The notes: generated by a model not told the origin, from the sequence alone. DNA of 20,275 nucleotides from Candidatus Freyrarchaeum guaymasense (GCA_030587405.1 JAUQZD010000002.1:1-20275), one strand, 5' to 3'. Shown: positions 1 through 7,618, numbered from the stretch's first letter. A program made the numbers and translations.

Positions 1-6
1 GGACAA

Positions 7-301
7 TCAGACAGTTAACTTCTCCCTTGGAAGGATAGAAAAAATAGAAATAGAAAACTTGGGAGCTCTAGCCCTCCCGTTAACTATATCTTTTCTGTAC
101 CCTGAGTATTTTCCACCCGCCATTCCCGCCTGCTGAACCTCCTCGGGAGTTAGAAGTTCAACCTCGTCTGCTGGCACATCTCTTGTCTCCAAGGGTGAAC
201 CCCATCTGATGATAGGCTCAACGTGGACGAGCGTGAACTCCTCAGAAGCAAGAACCCAGCTGTTCCGTCGTGGAGAGCGTCAAGGTCAGCTTTCCTCATT
301 C
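7..301 (-). pseudogene. Unidentified broken reading frame
   Basis: A minus-strand frame is open from about 300 down to a TGA at 7-9. A TTG at 192 would give a 61-residue product, but the frame is protein-like upstream of it too (residues reading SWVLASEEF, then VEPIIRWGSPLE), until a TGA near 300. In a neighbouring frame an ATG at about 301 opens with MRKADLDALHDGTAG, so the two frames could be one gene broken by a frameshift near 260. The SWVLASEE stretch faintly recalls glutamine amidotransferase-type proteins, which is too weak to assign. I do not recognise the family. It is divergent from the LUD gene. It could be a decayed gene or chance. Confidence 0.25.
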
Positions 302-389
302 TGCTTTTCCTTATCTCCCTTTAAGGCGTTTTTGAACCGCAAAAGATTAAAAAGGTCGGTCTTCTAAATATTTTTCTCCGGTGATTTTT

Positions 390-1175
390 ATGTCTGCTGT
401 TGAGCCGCAGCTGGATAAGTGGAGTGACATTAAACCTTGGTACTATAAGAAGCTTGCCGACACCGTAATTCAAAACCTGAGAAAGAACAACATGGATGGT
501 ATTTTCATTCCGACCGCAGCGGAGGCCCGTAAAAGAATATTTGAAATGATTGAGAGGGAGGTTCCTGAGGGAGGGGTAATCTCGTGGGGTGGCTCTGTCA
601 CCCTAATCAACCTGGGAATCCTCTTTGACATTCAGAAGAGCGGTAAGTGGAAGTGTATAAACCCGTTTAGGGGGATAGTTACACCCGACGAAATACACGT
701 TGCAAGGCACTGGATGTTTAGAGAGGGGGTTCTTGACAGGACGATTAAACTGTGGCGTGAGGGGCTGCACGCCGACCTCTACCTTACAAGCACGAACGCC
801 ATAACGCTTAAGGGTGCCCTCGTCAACGCTGACGGGTACGGAAACAGGGTGGCCGCCATGTCGTTCGGGCCGAAGAAGGTCTACGTAATAGCGGGGTGCA
901 ACAAGATAGTTAGGGACATACCTGAAGCGATAATGCGAGTAAGAAACTACGTGGCACCACAGCTGGTTAGGATGATGGGTGGGGAGCCTAAGACAAAGGA
1001 GGAGGAAAAATACTATCCGCCATGCGGAAGGCTTGGAAGGTGTGCAGGAGACCCGCGTGAGTTCAGGAACTGTGGACACATGAACAGGGCATGCGGGATA
1101 ATATCGATCATAGAGCAACCCCACATAGCAGGCCGCATATTCGTAATCCTCATAGGAGAAGACTTGGGATTCTAG
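390..1175 (+). CDS. LUD-domain (LutB/LutC-like) protein
   Basis: A protein of about 261 residues of the LUD (DUF162) family. Family members take part in lactate/2-hydroxy-acid utilisation or are uncharacterised redox proteins; the substrate here is unknown and the protein looks cytosolic. Family features are the N-terminal helix followed by IFIPTAAEAR, the glycine-rich WGGSVTL motif, the TSTNAIT segment, the LVNADGYGNRVAAM motif and KKVYVIAGCNK. The last third has five cysteines in a CGRLGRC ... NCGHMNRACG arrangement, resembling the cysteine-rich tail of stand-alone LUD proteins that may hold a cluster or metal. A GTG at 381 is in frame, but ATG 390 is preferred because GGTGA at 380-384 is then a ribosome site with 5-nt spacing. 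A TATA-like stretch lies at 345-353. It is followed after 168 bp by the acyl-CoA dehydrogenase, which has its own promoter. Confidence 0.85.
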   Translation: MSAVEPQLDKWSDIKPWYYKKLADTVIQNLRKNNMDGIFIPTAAEARKRIFEMIEREVPEGGVISWGGSVTLINLGILFDIQKSGKWKCINPFRGIVTPDEIHVARHWMFREGVLDRTIKLWREGLHADLYLTSTNAITLKGALVNADGYGNRVAAMSFGPKKVYVIAGCNKIVRDIPEAIMRVRNYVAPQLVRMMGGEPKTKEEEKYYPPCGRLGRCAGDPREFRNCGHMNRACGIISIIEQPHIAGRIFVILIGEDLGF

Positions 1176-1343
1176 CCTCCACCTCGGTGGATGGGATCCA
1201 CGCATCCGGCACCCTTCTTATCCATAGGTGCCATTGAACGCTAACTCCCCACTCCCTTCTCCTCTTTTTCCCTCGCAAGTTAACACTTAAAAGCCCGTCC
1301 ATCCATTTTCTTTTATTAGCTTTCTGTTCAGGGAGGGAGAGGT

Positions 1344-2420
1344 ATGGAAAAGTATCCGTGGTGGACTGAAGGACAGAAGAGGCTGGCTGACGAGGTTGAG
1401 GACTTCGCGGACGAGGTGCTTCCAAGGGTCGCCGAAGCCGTCTACTTGAAAGAACACCCTCGAGACATCCTCCGGAAGATCGCTGAGAAGGGATGGTTCG
1501 GCGTGCTGGTTCCAGAGGAGTACGGGGGAATGGGGAAGAATGGAGGGGTCACGGGTTGCTGCATAATATCTGAAGGGCTTTGCAAGGCAGGATTCATAGG
1601 AGGACTATTCTTTTCGACGATGTTTGGCGGCGTCAACCAGCTGGTTAACTTTGGAACCGACGAGCAGAAGGAGCGGTGGCTGCCAAGGGTTGCCAAGGGA
1701 GAGCTTTTAGGGGCGATAGCGCTCACTGAGCCGTTCGTGGGGTCTGATGCGGGAGGCGTAATGACGCGTGCCAGGCGGGAGGGCGACGAGTACGTTATCA
1801 ACGGGAAAAAGCGGTTCGTTAGTAACACCGGAGTAGCCGACGTCTACCTCGTGTACGCTAGGACGAGCGACGACCCCGCCGACGTGCAGAGCAGAAGGCA
1901 CATGACAGCATTCATAGTCGAGAAGGGAACTCCAGGGTTCTCGGTGGAGAAAGTCAACGAGCTGGCAGTCTTCGACGGGGTAAGGAACGGCGTGCTGGAC
2001 TTCAACGATGTTAGGGTTCCAGCCGAGAACGTGGTTGGAGGAGAGGGAAACGGGTGGAACGTTATGATAAACGGCCTCAACTTTGAAAGGCTTATGATAG
2101 CTGTAGGCGTTGTAGCTGGGATGAGGGAAGCCATAAGGTACTCCCTCTTCTTCACGGAGAGGAGGGTTCAGTTCGGGCTTAGGACGATCGACTTCGAAAG
2201 CAACCAGTATAAGATAGCGGACATGATCATACGCTACCAGACAGCCCGCCTCATGACGTACTACACGGCGTACCTCATGGATCAGGGACTTGACCCATCC
2301 ATAGAGTCGAACGTCGCCAAGATCTACGCCACCGAGGCGTGCAGGGAGGCTGCAATAGACGCCCTTCAAGTTGCGGGAGGAGACGCGTTCACCAAGTTCT
2401 ACCCTATCGAAATGGTCTAA
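1344..2420 (+). CDS. Acyl-CoA dehydrogenase, frame ends at a frameshift
   Basis: Flavoprotein of the acyl-CoA dehydrogenase family, which forms the alpha-beta double bond of an acyl-CoA and passes electrons to an ETF-type carrier. The N-terminal helical domain is followed by the substrate/FAD loop LTEPFVGSDAGG, the middle beta domain with INGKKRFVSN, and the C-terminal helices with ERRVQFG and ALQVAGGDAFTKFYPIE. Glu248 in NFERLMIA matches the catalytic base position of isovaleryl-CoA dehydrogenase. The usual Glu of medium-chain enzymes (YEGT) is replaced by GAGT in the downstream frame, as in isovaleryl-type enzymes. The frame ends at TAA 2418-2420 just before the conserved YRDAK segment, which follows in the next frame: one extra A at 2419-2420 breaks the gene. 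ATG 1344 is supported by a purine-rich site (1330-1342) and a TATA-like box at 1285-1294. Substrate is unknown. Confidence 0.9.
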   Translation: MEKYPWWTEGQKRLADEVEDFADEVLPRVAEAVYLKEHPRDILRKIAEKGWFGVLVPEEYGGMGKNGGVTGCCIISEGLCKAGFIGGLFFSTMFGGVNQLVNFGTDEQKERWLPRVAKGELLGAIALTEPFVGSDAGGVMTRARREGDEYVINGKKRFVSNTGVADVYLVYARTSDDPADVQSRRHMTAFIVEKGTPGFSVEKVNELAVFDGVRNGVLDFNDVRVPAENVVGGEGNGWNVMINGLNFERLMIAVGVVAGMREAIRYSLFFTERRVQFGLRTIDFESNQYKIADMIIRYQTARLMTYYTAYLMDQGLDPSIESNVAKIYATEACREAAIDALQVAGGDAFTKFYPIEMV

Positions 2421-2421
2421 T

Positions 2422-2901
2422 AGGGACGCTAAGATAAGCGAGGTTGGAGCAGGCACAAACGAGGTTCTCAGAAGGCTTATCACCGGCCTGGCAAGGCGGA
2501 GGATGGCTGAAGAGTTTAAACCTCCAAAGAGAAGAATCCATCCAACTCTAAGAATACCGATCCCATACTTTAAGAACCCGCCGGAGATAATTCCAAAGCC
2601 CGTCCAGAAGGATCTTGAAAGCAGGGAGGGCGCTGTCTTGGAGGTTCTTGCGGTGGACTATTTCGTGAACCTTGGGCTTCACATGAAGCTCGAGGAGCTC
2701 GGGGAGGAAACAGGGCTACCAGACGACGAGCTAATGGAAGCCATAACATCCCTAGAAAGGAAAAACCTGGTTCACGTTTGGAGGGACTGGCGGGGCAGGG
2801 CCAGGCTGGTGAAAGCAACCTACGAAGGGCTGAGGAAGGCGAAGCCACCCGAATTCTACAAGTGGTTCCCCCCATGGAGCAAAGAAGACGAAATATTCTA
2901 A
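2422..2901 (+). CDS. Acyl-CoA dehydrogenase C-terminus fused to winged-helix-like domain
   Basis: This frame starts with the missing end of the dehydrogenase (RDAKISEVGAGTNEVLRRLI) and continues with no stop into about 130 further residues. After a proline/basic linker (PKRRIHPTLRIPIPYF) comes a predicted alpha-helical region reading LEVLAVDYFVNLGLHMKLEEL, then EETGLPDDELMEAITSLERKNLV and a wing-like VHVWRDWRGRARLVKAT, the pattern of a winged helix-turn-helix. With the extra A at 2419-2420 removed, the whole gene (1344-2901) would encode about 518 residues against about 380-400 usual for the family. ATG 2503 could start a separate gene of about 132 residues, but GGCGGAGG abuts it with no usable spacing. 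I favour a fusion; a separate overlapping regulator gene is the alternative. Ends at TAA 2899-2901. Confidence 0.6.
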   Translation, partial: RDAKISEVGAGTNEVLRRLITGLARRRMAEEFKPPKRRIHPTLRIPIPYFKNPPEIIPKPVQKDLESREGAVLEVLAVDYFVNLGLHMKLEELGEETGLPDDELMEAITSLERKNLVHVWRDWRGRARLVKATYEGLRKAKPPEFYKWFPPWSKEDEIF

Positions 2902-3017
2902 AAAACACCACCCCACACCTTTCTCCATTCCTCCTTTCAAGGATCCCTCAGGAGATGCCCTTAAGCAGCTATGACACTAAAGTGTTAACTTCAACATGGA
3001 GTACGTACACTTCTCTC

Positions 3018-3290
3018 AGCGGAAGCCCCTCAAGGTCCCCCGAAATGCAGGTTTGCTGGAAAGCACAGCCTACCAGTGAGGGACCGGCTCTAGGTGGATA
3101 GAGCGTAAGCGGTAACAGTTTTCCTAAGGAAAGCTTATCTGAACCCAAGGCAAAATAGCAGGAAGCATGCTTGAAGCTTGTAGGCGGAAAGCCATGCTAA
3201 ACCACATCCACTTGGTTGGGAGGAAAGGGAAGTGAGCGAAGGCAGGGCTATGAAACATTGATCCGCCTCCCAAGTTCACAGCTTCCCGTC
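3018..3290 (+). ncRNA. Candidate structured RNA with kissing loops
   Basis: No credible protein is encoded here, but the plus strand holds a dense nested set of complementary segments. GGAAGC 3021-3026 pairs with GCTTCC 3281-3286 and could close the whole element. GGTCCC 3034-3039 pairs with GGGACC 3080-3085; inside it AGG/CCT (3049-3051/3069-3071) and TGCT-GGAA-AGCA (3054-3065), a GNRA-capped hairpin. GCTCT/AGAGC (3087-3091/3100-3104) has an 8-nt loop containing GTGGAT. TTTCC/GGAAA pair at 3120-3132. TAGCA/TGCTA (3156-3160/3195-3199) enclose AAGC/GCTT and a GGC-GGAAA-GCC hairpin at 3183-3193. ACCA/TGGT (3201-3204/3213-3216) has an 8-nt loop with ATCCAC, complementary to the earlier loop. TTGGGAGG 3216-3223 pairs with CCTCCCAA 3266-3273. 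GNRA-type loops fit the plus strand. I could not match RNase P or SRP core motifs. The pairings were found by eye, so chance is not excluded. Confidence 0.4.
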
Positions 3291-3330
3291 CGGAACACCT
3301 CGAACTGCTTCCACCGTGTATTCTACCTTG

Positions 3331-4566
3331 CTATTTAAGGACGTCCTTCTTCTCAAGCAGCATATCAAGGTTCCTTCTGACGACTTCTATGAACTCTTCA
3401 GTTGTCGCGACGGAGTTTACTGGTGGCTCAGCCACTCTAGCCACGTCCTGAGTCATTACCTTGTCGCCTTCTATGGTCTTCCTGACAGCCTCCTCCAAGG
3501 CCTCCGAGAAGGCTACCAGCTCTCCTATCCCATCCCTCTTCCCTCTCTCCCTAAGACCCCTCGCCCAAGTGAATATTATCGCTGTCGGGTTGGTCGACGT
3601 CTTCTCCCCCTTCAAGTACCTGTAATAATGCCTTTGCACGGTTCCGTGGGCGGCTTCCGCCATGTAATACTCCTCCGGCGAGAACAGCTCCGAGGTCATC
3701 AAAGCTAGGGTTCCAGTGAAAGCCGAGGCGACCATGTCCGATACAATGTCCCCGTCATAGTTCTTCGTGGCCCAAACGAACCCTCCCTCGGACCTCATCG
3801 CCCTAGAATAAGCGTCATCCACGAGGTAATACTCATACCTGAGGTTTTCCCTCTTAAATTCCTCCTCAAACTCTTCCTCGTATACCCTGCTAAATATTTC
3901 TTTAAACTTAGCATCGTACACCTTGGATATGGTGTCCTTCGCGGCAAACCACAGGTCTAACCTGCTCATCAGCGCGTACTTGAAAGACGCCCTCGCGAAG
4001 CTCTCTATGGACCTGTCAAGGTTATGGTATGCCTGAAGTACTCCCGGGCCTTGGAGGGCGGGAAGCTTCGCCTTAACCTCCCTGCCCGAAGCAGACCTGT
4101 ACACGACCTCGGCTTCCCCAGGCTCCTCGAACCTTAACCCGACGCCGGAATACACGTCCCCGTAGGCGTGCCTCGCAACCACTATGGGCTTCCTCCAGAA
4201 CCTTACTGCCGGCACGACGTTCCTGAGAAGTATTGGCGCCCTAAACAGGGTTCCATCAAGAATCTCCCTTATAGTAGCGTTAGGGCTCCTCCACTCTCTC
4301 TTAAGGCCATACTCCTTAACTCTCTCAGCGTTAGGCGTTATTGTGGCGCATTTAACGCCGACACCCCACCTTCTTATAGCCTCTGCAGCCTGCACTGTGA
4401 CCGCATCATCGGTTTCGTCCCTGCGCTTCACGTGAAGGTCGTAGTATTCCGCTTTAACCTCCACGTACGGATATATGAGCCTCTCCTTAACCCACGCCCA
4501 CATAACCCTAGCCATCTCGTCTCCATCCAGCTCAACTATTGGTTTATCCATCTGAATCTTCTTCAC
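3331..4566 (-). CDS. icd: NADP-dependent isocitrate dehydrogenase, eukaryotic-type
   Basis: Oxidative decarboxylation of isocitrate to 2-oxoglutarate with NADP, supplying 2-oxoglutarate and NADPH in the cytosol. The 411-residue protein is full length for subfamily II (eukaryotic cytosolic/mitochondrial type, also in some bacteria such as Thermotoga). Diagnostic stretches are ELDGDEMARVMWAW at the N-terminus, CATITPNAERVKEYGL, the substrate loop WRSPNATIREILDGTLFR, the metal-binding aspartates in KNYDGDIVSDMVA, and HGTVQRHYYRY followed by KTSTNPTAIIFTW. The Arg-His after HGTV is the NADP-phosphate-contacting pair of the family, so NADP use is likely. The start is GTG 4566 or in-frame ATG 4551, just before the conserved core; neither has a clear ribosome site. 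The gene is convergent with the candidate RNA upstream in the window and stands alone. Confidence 0.95.
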   Translation of the reverse strand: MKKIQMDKPIVELDGDEMARVMWAWVKERLIYPYVEVKAEYYDLHVKRRDETDDAVTVQAAEAIRRWGVGVKCATITPNAERVKEYGLKREWRSPNATIREILDGTLFRAPILLRNVVPAVRFWRKPIVVARHAYGDVYSGVGLRFEEPGEAEVVYRSASGREVKAKLPALQGPGVLQAYHNLDRSIESFARASFKYALMSRLDLWFAAKDTISKVYDAKFKEIFSRVYEEEFEEEFKRENLRYEYYLVDDAYSRAMRSEGGFVWATKNYDGDIVSDMVASAFTGTLALMTSELFSPEEYYMAEAAHGTVQRHYYRYLKGEKTSTNPTAIIFTWARGLRERGKRDGIGELVAFSEALEEAVRKTIEGDKVMTQDVARVAEPPVNSVATTEEFIEVVRRNLDMLLEKKDVLK

Positions 4567-5224
4567 GGAGAATCCCCCGACTCAACTATTCTAAGCGATT
4601 CTAAGCGCGGAAACGCGAAGTGCTCCAGGCCATCTAAACGTAAACCTGCCGAAAATCCAGTACCCCCAGCAACCAAGCAAACGAAACAATATTAATTTAA
4701 CTCCACCATCACGCAACCATCGTACGTTGCTTCCGCCTACATCGCCTTCTATAACGCTTCTGCAATATCACCTTCACCTCTCAAAGCCGCCACATCAAGA
4801 TCAATTTCAAGATCAATTTCGCTGTCTCTCCCGGTCAACAATACCCAACTCTAATCCTCTAGTTCTCTAAACTTTTCATGCCGAACAATATTTTTTCAAG
4901 TATTCGACCCGCCTTCCAAGTCGATTTTGCCAATGATGAAACTCTTATGTAAGTAGCCGCAGCTACTTAGCAGTTTCCCCTTCAAGCAACACTTCCACCT
5001 ATTGTGGAGCCTTAAACTCTCCACCAACCCCTACAACTTTAATCTCACCCTGCATAATCCCCCTCGTAACCCTGCTTACTCAAGCCTTTCTGCTACCTTC
5101 CAGTTTCTGTGTAGCTTCATCATCGAAAAAGCGTAACAAGAAATACAACACTTACGTGCTCCCCCGAAAATCTCCTGCTTCACGGCAGAAACAGCATAAG
5201 TTATTTTAATTTTAAATCTTATAG
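4567..5224. other. Long spacer with degraded sequence
   Basis: No intact gene is visible. At 4588-4607 the decamer ATTCTAAGCG is repeated in tandem. At 4796-4819 the 12-mer CAAGATCAATTT is duplicated in tandem. A short minus-strand frame across this duplication (about 4762-4850) reads LLTGRDSEIDLEIDLDVAAL and then GEGDIAEAL before TAG, which faintly resembles a nucleotidyltransferase fragment; it has no start and is broken upstream. An AT-rich stretch at about 5200-5225 could be a promoter or an old insertion junction. The rest is pyrimidine-rich with many stops on both strands. Confidence 0.4.
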
Positions 5225-5371
5225 TTTCTTCAACAGTTTTATCGTGTAAGGCTGGGGGTAGAAGCCGGCGAAAACCTGTTCACACATCATTTAGTGGGGG
5301 AACACACGGTTCTGGAACTATGCGGTCAGGAATCTGCCGTAGCAGTCGACACCTCGATGGATGCGTCATGA
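5225..5371 (+). pseudogene. Possible transposase (TnpB-like) C-terminal remnant
   Basis: A frame open from just after TAG 5222-5224 to TGA 5369-5371 encodes about 48 residues ending EHTVLELCGQESAVAVDTSM plus four more. There is no suitable start, and the composition (an acidic, small-residue tail after a hydrophobic run) resembles the variable C-terminal tails of archaeal IS605/IS607-type TnpB proteins. No zinc ribbon or RuvC motif is present, so the call rests on tail resemblance only. It ends 20 bp before the nucleotidyltransferase start. It may be chance coding or an old insertion scar. Confidence 0.25.
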
Positions 5372-5390
5372 GGGCGTGGGATGGTTAGAA

Positions 5391-5885
5391 ATGGCGTGGA
5401 TGGAGCTCCCGGAATGGAGCCTAGTGAGAAGGTACGTCACTCTCCTGAGGGAAAAGTTTGGAGGCAACCTTTCAGCAGTAGCCGTATTCGGCTCTCTTGC
5501 GAGGGGTGAGGCCAAGTTCCCGGAGAGTGACGTAGATGTCCTGATAGTGCTGCGAAACGTCAACGGAACAATTTCCAGCAGGCTCAACCTTCTCCACGGG
5601 GCCAGAGAGGAACTCAAGGAGACGAGGGAATACTCCGACTTCACCGCTAAATACGGGTGGGCCCCTGTGATCCAAGAACACGTGTTAAGCGTGGAGGAAC
5701 TTAAAGCACACCCACCACTCCTACTGGACATGACCCAGCACGTATCAATATTATATGATGACGGGGTGCTTCAGGCCGAGCTGGAGAAGCTAAGGAAAAG
5801 ACTAAAGGAGCTTGGGGGGAAAAAGATAGGTGGATTCTGGGTTCTCAAGCCAGACATTAAGGCTGGTGAGGTGGTAAAGCTCTGA
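5391..5885 (+). CDS. MNT-family nucleotidyltransferase (antitoxin-like)
   Basis: A minimal nucleotidyltransferase of about 164 residues. The polymerase-beta fold signature is intact: VFGSLARGEAKFPESDVDVLIVL contains the GS motif and the DxD metal-binding aspartates. The C-terminal tail ends in the basic/hydrophobic PDIKAGEVVKL seen in archaeal members paired with HEPN proteins. In characterised pairs the MNT partner inactivates the HEPN toxin by adding AMP to it; that is the likely role here. ATG 5391 is taken as start; ATG 5361 upstream overlaps a transposase-like tail and ATG 5400 is also possible. The HEPN gene follows 11 bp downstream on the same strand, so the two are probably co-transcribed. 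Confidence 0.85.
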   Translation: MAWMELPEWSLVRRYVTLLREKFGGNLSAVAVFGSLARGEAKFPESDVDVLIVLRNVNGTISSRLNLLHGAREELKETREYSDFTAKYGWAPVIQEHVLSVEELKAHPPLLLDMTQHVSILYDDGVLQAELEKLRKRLKELGGKKIGGFWVLKPDIKAGEVVKL

Positions 5886-5896
5886 ACACGGAATCC

Positions 5897-6310
5897 ATGG
5901 CTAAAGATTACATAAAAAGGGCTGAAAGATGCCTTCTAGAGTCCGAGAGCGCCTTCTCAGACGGAGACTACCCCATGGCCGTGAGGCGTGCCCAAGAATG
6001 CGTTGAGTTAAGCTTGAAAGCCGCCTTAAGAGCCTTCGCAATAGAATACCCTAAACGGCATGATGTGGGTGACGCCCTCAACCTTCTAAAGGGTAAAGCC
6101 CCAGCATGGTTCTCCTCCAGAATTCCCCACCTCTCCGCGGTGTCATCGGACTTGGCAAGAAAGAGAGGGCCAGCCATGTACGGCTACGAGTCGGAACTCA
6201 AACCGGCATCTGAGCTATTCAGCAGCAAAGACGCTGAAGACGCTCTTACTGCGGCGAGGGAAACGCTTACCCTCTGTAGACGCCTTATAAACGAGTTATT
6301 CGCTAGGTGA
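5897..6310 (+). CDS. HEPN-domain protein (toxin-like)
   Basis: A helical protein of 137 residues of the HEPN (COG2250-like) family. The first helices carry RRAQECVELSLKAALRAF (30-47) and the segment YPKRHDVGDAL (51-61), both typical. The active-site region reads RKRGPAMYGYES (88-99): Arg90 followed by Tyr-Gly, the archaeal variant in which the His of the canonical RX4-6H ribonuclease motif is absent. In paired systems the HEPN protein is a ribonuclease toxin or the substrate of the MNT partner; without the His, activity as an RNase is uncertain. It starts 11 bp after the nucleotidyltransferase, with ATG 5897 as the obvious start, and is followed by 185 bp without a gene. Confidence 0.85.
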   Translation: MAKDYIKRAERCLLESESAFSDGDYPMAVRRAQECVELSLKAALRAFAIEYPKRHDVGDALNLLKGKAPAWFSSRIPHLSAVSSDLARKRGPAMYGYESELKPASELFSSKDAEDALTAARETLTLCRRLINELFAR

Positions 6311-6495
6311 CGCTTGTCCGGGAAATAGGTTCACGAGGCAAGAAGGCTAAGGCGAAAAATAGTACACTACGCTTCCCCCACTAGTTAAGCTCCTAAAAGG
6401 TGGAGGAAGCATACCACCTTGCCAATTACAAAAAAAGGAAGACAGGATGGGGAAGGGAAAAGGTGGAAGATGCTTTCTAAGTTCAAGTTCATATT

Positions 6496-7551
6496 TTAGA
6501 TCGGTAGTCCTAGTAGCGAGAATATACCCATCAGTTTAAGACCCACGTAGATGTAGACTATCGCTAGGAGTATGGCGAGCCTTCTCGGTGATACCTTGTG
6601 AGCTGCCCATGCGCCAGCTCTCGACAAGGGTATGCTGGTGACCGCTAAGGCGGCGAAGGCCAGCAGGTTCACGAAGCCGATGGAGAATGGAGGAGCAATC
6701 TTCACCGGGTTTAACTGGTTGACTATTGGGACCACGCCTAGAACCGAGCCTATTTTTAGTACATGATGTAGTATCGGGTTGGTGGATGTGAGGAGGACGT
6801 CCAGCCAATAGAGTGTAGAGATCCCCGGTATCACGCTGTTCAGCATGGATAAAGTCCACTGAAGACTTAGTCTCGGTATCAGGACGCCGAGGGGGTCCGG
6901 AAGGTACGCCACCGTCCATGGCAAGGTTGACCCCAGTATTGCGAAGATCGTGGCTCCAACCCCTGAGCCGAAGATCATGGTTGCTAGCGACATTGCTACA
7001 GCTCCATGTATCGGCATGTCTAGAAGCATGTTGAGAATTATGAGGTATACCAGCCCACCTCCTATCCCTAGGAACTGCGCTGTTCCTCCGCCAGCAGCAC
7101 CCCCTATCAATGCTTTCAGGGTGCTGTGCTCCCTAGGCATCTCCTCTATGGGCTTCGGCTTACCCGTCATGAACCTGTAAGCCCCTATGATGCAGAAAAG
7201 GCCGAAAAGGAACTTCAACAGTTCTCCGGGAGCCAGGAAGGCGCAGACACTACCTATAGCGCTACCGACCGTCGCACCGGCTATCAAGTCCTTCCACTCG
7301 CCCACGTGTATGAATTCTCCCTTCTCCTTCTTATGGCTCCACAAACCCATTATCGCGGTGGGAACAACCACGGCCATGTTGGTTCCGAAAGCCAGCTTGA
7401 TAGCTAGGTCCGATGGAACACCCAGACTTACGAATATGTAGTACATTACCGGTATCATCAGGAAGCAACCGCCGACGCCGAAGAACCCGTTAGCGAATCC
7501 CACAGCCAAACCAGCAATCACTAGCAGGATGACAGCTATTAGAAGATCCAT
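6496..7551 (-). CDS. TauE/SafE-family membrane permease
   Basis: A polytopic membrane protein of 351 residues. The family (COG0730) moves sulfite, sulfoacetate or other anions and organosulfur compounds; the substrate here is not determinable. Two homologous halves each begin with a glycine-rich helix: AVGFANGFFGVGGCFLMIP near residues 16-34 and GGGTAQFLGIGGGLVYL near 154-170. A charged cytoplasmic loop (SHKKEKGEF) lies near 72-80. Seven to nine membrane helices can be counted, the last near the C-terminus (LAILLAIVYIYVGLKLMG). The middle of the second half (about 210-265) is longer than usual. ATG 7551 follows AAGGGGGAAGT, a good ribosome site, and has its own promoter. It is a single gene with no sulfur-metabolism neighbours. 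Confidence 0.9.
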   Translation of the reverse strand: MDLLIAVILLVIAGLAVGFANGFFGVGGCFLMIPVMYYIFVSLGVPSDLAIKLAFGTNMAVVVPTAIMGLWSHKKEKGEFIHVGEWKDLIAGATVGSAIGSVCAFLAPGELLKFLFGLFCIIGAYRFMTGKPKPIEEMPREHSTLKALIGGAAGGGTAQFLGIGGGLVYLIILNMLLDMPIHGAVAMSLATMIFGSGVGATIFAILGSTLPWTVAYLPDPLGVLIPRLSLQWTLSMLNSVIPGISTLYWLDVLLTSTNPILHHVLKIGSVLGVVPIVNQLNPVKIAPPFSIGFVNLLAFAALAVTSIPLSRAGAWAAHKVSPRRLAILLAIVYIYVGLKLMGIFSLLGLPI

Positions 7552-7578
7552 ACTTCCCCCTTCAACGTGTTAGCTTCG

Positions 7579-7618
7579 AACGATATTGCTCCTTCAATAT
7601 ATTTAAATTTAACGATAT
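7579..7618 (-). promoter_or_regulatory. Promoter of the TauE-like gene with flanking direct repeats
   Basis: The AT-only stretch at 7597-7610 (ATATATTTAAATTT on the plus strand) is a TATA-box candidate for the minus-strand permease gene. The octamer AACGATAT occurs at 7579-7586 and again at 7611-7618, in the same orientation and on both sides of the TATA region, 32 bp apart (about three helical turns). This placement would suit a dimeric regulator, but the motif is short. Confidence 0.4.

Noticed and set aside
603..1205. Minus-strand frame of 200 codons opposite the LUD gene
   Set aside because: Shadow of a clearly conserved gene, with a translation rich in Pro, Tyr, Val and Arg and no family motifs.
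3018..3290. RNase P RNA or SRP RNA
   Set aside because: A short stretch (CAAGGCAAAAT, 3147-3157) recalls an RNase P conserved region, but the GGAAAGTCC and GGCTTA cores are missing, as is the SRP helix 8 GGAGCAGCC. I did not assign either family.
3316..3708. Plus-strand frame of 130 codons
   Set aside because: It lies opposite the isocitrate dehydrogenase gene, and its translation is rich in Ser, Leu, Tyr and Arg, as expected for an antisense shadow.
4796..4819. CRISPR-like or tandem repeat array
   Set aside because: Only two copies of a 12-mer with no spacers; a simple local duplication. No CRISPR array, tRNA or rRNA gene was seen anywhere in the window.
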